Shown here piece by piece: positions 63,586 through 64,000 of a stretch of 64,000 nucleotides of DNA. The translations under genes and the position numbers were made by a program. This stretch comes from Trochalopteron elliotii (Eukaryota > Chordata > Aves > Passeriformes > Leiothrichidae): positions 574,521-638,520 of the forward strand of contig JANPWX010000119.1 in NCBI GenBank assembly GCA_024734555.1, given 5' to 3'. The notes under the pieces are model-generated. The model was not told where the DNA came from, ran no database searches, and was given only the letters and a program-made list of their open reading frames with translations. Every line of letters begins with the position of its first letter. The first letter of the stretch is position 1.

Positions 63586-64000
63586 CTGAAATACCAGGAA
63601 CAAATTATTGAAAATTTTAAGTCCAACATACTTGATGCTCTTCTTCACTGCTCTACTGAAACAGGGAGCTTTATCTCCTAGAAACACATCCATTCACGTG
63701 TTTTCTAAAATCTCAGTATTCATAATTTTTTCTTTGCCATGAACTTCTGCAAAGCAGTCTTAAATTTCTGCTAAAAAGGCAGCACTCCCCCTATTTTACC
63801 CCTAAAAAAGTTTATTTTGATTAGCATGCATGTGATCAACAGTGGATTAACTAAAATAAAAAATATTAATATCTGAAGAATTATGATGATCACACTATTA
63901 ACACAAGTTATTTTTTACCTATTACTACCCTGACTTAGGATAGTTTCTCACTACATGTGAGATAAAACTTTATTTTTCCTTTCAAAATTCCTCACTCATG
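63586..64000 (-). other. AP4E1: AP4E1 intron upstream of the first visible exon
   Basis: No match to the expected N-terminal residues (human ends this part with Ala-Pro-Thr-Thr-Thr-Leu-Lys) is seen between the acceptor of the first visible exon and the window edge, so this is intron. Confidence 0.7.

Noticed and set aside
1..64000. Prokaryotic-type systems, CRISPR arrays, insertion sequences, complete retroelements
   Set aside because: The DNA is clearly vertebrate nuclear, with spliced genes. The only mobile-element traces are short CR1-like 3' scraps and the unassigned 360-bp repeat.

Overview
The window looks like vertebrate nuclear DNA, most likely from a bird. Coding sequence is split into short exons with GT-AG introns, about 40 kb of AT-rich non-coding DNA contains decayed CR1-type LINE 3' ends, and two genes lie tail to tail in the order known from the human 15q21 block (AP4E1 / TNFAIP8L3 / CYP19A1; avian chromosome 10 in chicken). 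The bird assignment is an inference from the CR1 fragments and compact introns; no species-level marker is visible.

Layout: (1) 1-39819 has no exon I can support. It should be the long intron 1 of TNFAIP8L3 and possibly DNA upstream of that gene. It holds a CA-rich minisatellite at the left edge, a ~360-bp sequence present twice as direct repeats (4058-4418 and 8994-9357), three CR1-like scraps, several A/C- or G/T-rich tracts including a G-quadruplex candidate, and AT-rich blocks that look like conserved non-coding elements. (2) 39820-40382 (+) is the large terminal coding exon of TNFAIP8L3 (TIPE3), a phosphoinositide-binding TNFAIP8-family protein. It is followed by a probable short 3' UTR. 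(3) About 41-45 kb is intergenic and contains a perfect 13-bp inverted repeat. (4) 47039-63585 (-) is AP4E1, the epsilon large subunit of the AP-4 adaptor complex. I could place 19 exons whose lengths and phases join without a break into 1,075 codons plus a stop. Only the N-terminal exon(s), about 75 residues in human, lie beyond the right edge.

The most interesting signal is inside AP4E1. The intron between window-exons 9 and 10 (54622-55904) is not GT-AG. It begins ATATCCTTTT and ends in AC behind a TTCCTTAAC branch site, which are the marks of a U12-type (minor spliceosome) AT-AC intron. The exon end plus this U12 5' splice site has been tandemly duplicated with a 32-nt period, so two identical minor-class donors lie next to each other. 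Only the first gives an open frame. Window-exon 6 also ends in a tandem GT donor 4 nt apart, where the stronger-looking site would shift the frame.

The two proteins are not known to act together. AP4E1 works in AP-4 vesicle sorting at the trans-Golgi network, and TNFAIP8L3 in phosphoinositide transfer and signalling. Their adjacency reflects conserved synteny rather than a shared pathway.
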